From: CAVQCJ01 sp963849365
GTDB taxonomy: Bacteria > Actinomycetota > Actinomycetes > Prado026
Assembly: GCA_963849365.1 (NCBI GenBank)
Contig: CAWKHA010000004.1
Location: forward strand, 1,364,001 to 1,428,000
DNA length: 64,000 nucleotides
Reading direction: 5' to 3'
Shown here: piece after piece, positions 63,840 to 64,000 of the stretch
Layout of the letters: every line of letters begins with the position of its first letter
Position numbering within the stretch: the first letter of the stretch is position 1
Position numbers and translations under genes: made by a program
The notes under the pieces: model-generated
The model's database searches: none
The model's input: the letters and a program-made list of their open reading frames with translations, nothing else
What the model was told of the DNA's origin: nothing

Positions 63840-64000
63840 GGCTACCTCCCGGCACGATCGACTCCGCCAGTATCGCCCGAACCGAGGTCCCGGCGCAGGT
63901 TCCGACGACACACGGCCCCATGGCGGGATATGGGACACCCGAGGGGCGCTCGTGCGAGAAGAAGGGCGGGCCGCGAGCCCGTCCCAGCCGGAAGGTCGTC
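63840..64000. other. Gene-free end of window
   Basis: No coding frame with start and domain is visible. A leftward -10-like GATACT (about 63869-63874) lies some 30 bases before the small membrane protein gene and could be its promoter. Confidence 0.35.

Overview
The window is chromosomal DNA of a high-GC actinobacterium. GTG, TTG and ATG starts are all used, most operon genes overlap by 1-8 bases (ATGA/GTGA), many genes appear leaderless behind a TAGGCT-like -10, and an IdeR/DtxR-type iron box and Rex operators are present. The gene order (acyltransferase, HAD phosphatase, glutaredoxin, hemA-hemC-hemD-hemB, hemL, phosphatase, resA-ccdA-resB-ccsB, menA/E/B/C/D/F/G, menJ-like reductase, polyprenyl synthase) follows the Rv0502-Rv0562 stretch known from Mycobacterium. 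The presence of a complete nuo operon inside it suggests a related but different lineage. I do not assign a genus.

Layout. 1-3.2 kb: partial acyltransferase, HAD phosphatase, acyl-CoA ligase, small glutaredoxin. 3.2-9.3 kb: a decayed FTR1 iron permease behind an intact iron box, then rex-hemA-hemC-hemD(SUMT fusion)-hemB behind a promoter with a Rex-like operator. 9.3-15.9 kb: VOC protein, broken 13E12-type HNH gene, divergent thioesterase/HxlR pair, esterase, and a large membrane hydrolase. 15.9-21.9 kb: hemL, histidine phosphatase and the System II cytochrome c maturation genes. 22-34 kb: menaquinone genes (menA, menE, menB, menC, menD, menF, menG), interrupted by a small island (arr rifampin ADP-ribosyltransferase and a broken ORF) lying between a truncated and a full radC. 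34-52.2 kb: menJ-like reductase, nuoA-N and a polyprenyl diphosphate synthase.

The core genes form one physiological unit: haem synthesis, cytochrome c maturation, menaquinone headgroup, side chain and saturation, and proton-pumping NADH dehydrogenase. Rex-like operators sit before rex-hem and again just before the menJ-nuo block, so NADH/NAD+ sensing probably ties them together.

52.2-64 kb is accessory and partly decayed. It holds HNH and DUF4304-like remnants, an alpha/beta-hydrolase/adenylate cyclase with a damaged N-terminus, a PEP mutase family protein, a methyltransferase, a PNPOx-fold protein, a cupin, a small P-loop kinase, a secreted serine hydrolase with a membrane tail, a 28-residue-repeat protein, and an SPFH/Arc operon behind a perfect 13-bp inverted repeat. 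Frameshifts cluster here while the core genes are intact, and short dispersed repeats lie between the genes. No tRNA, rRNA, CRISPR array, transposase or integrase was found.
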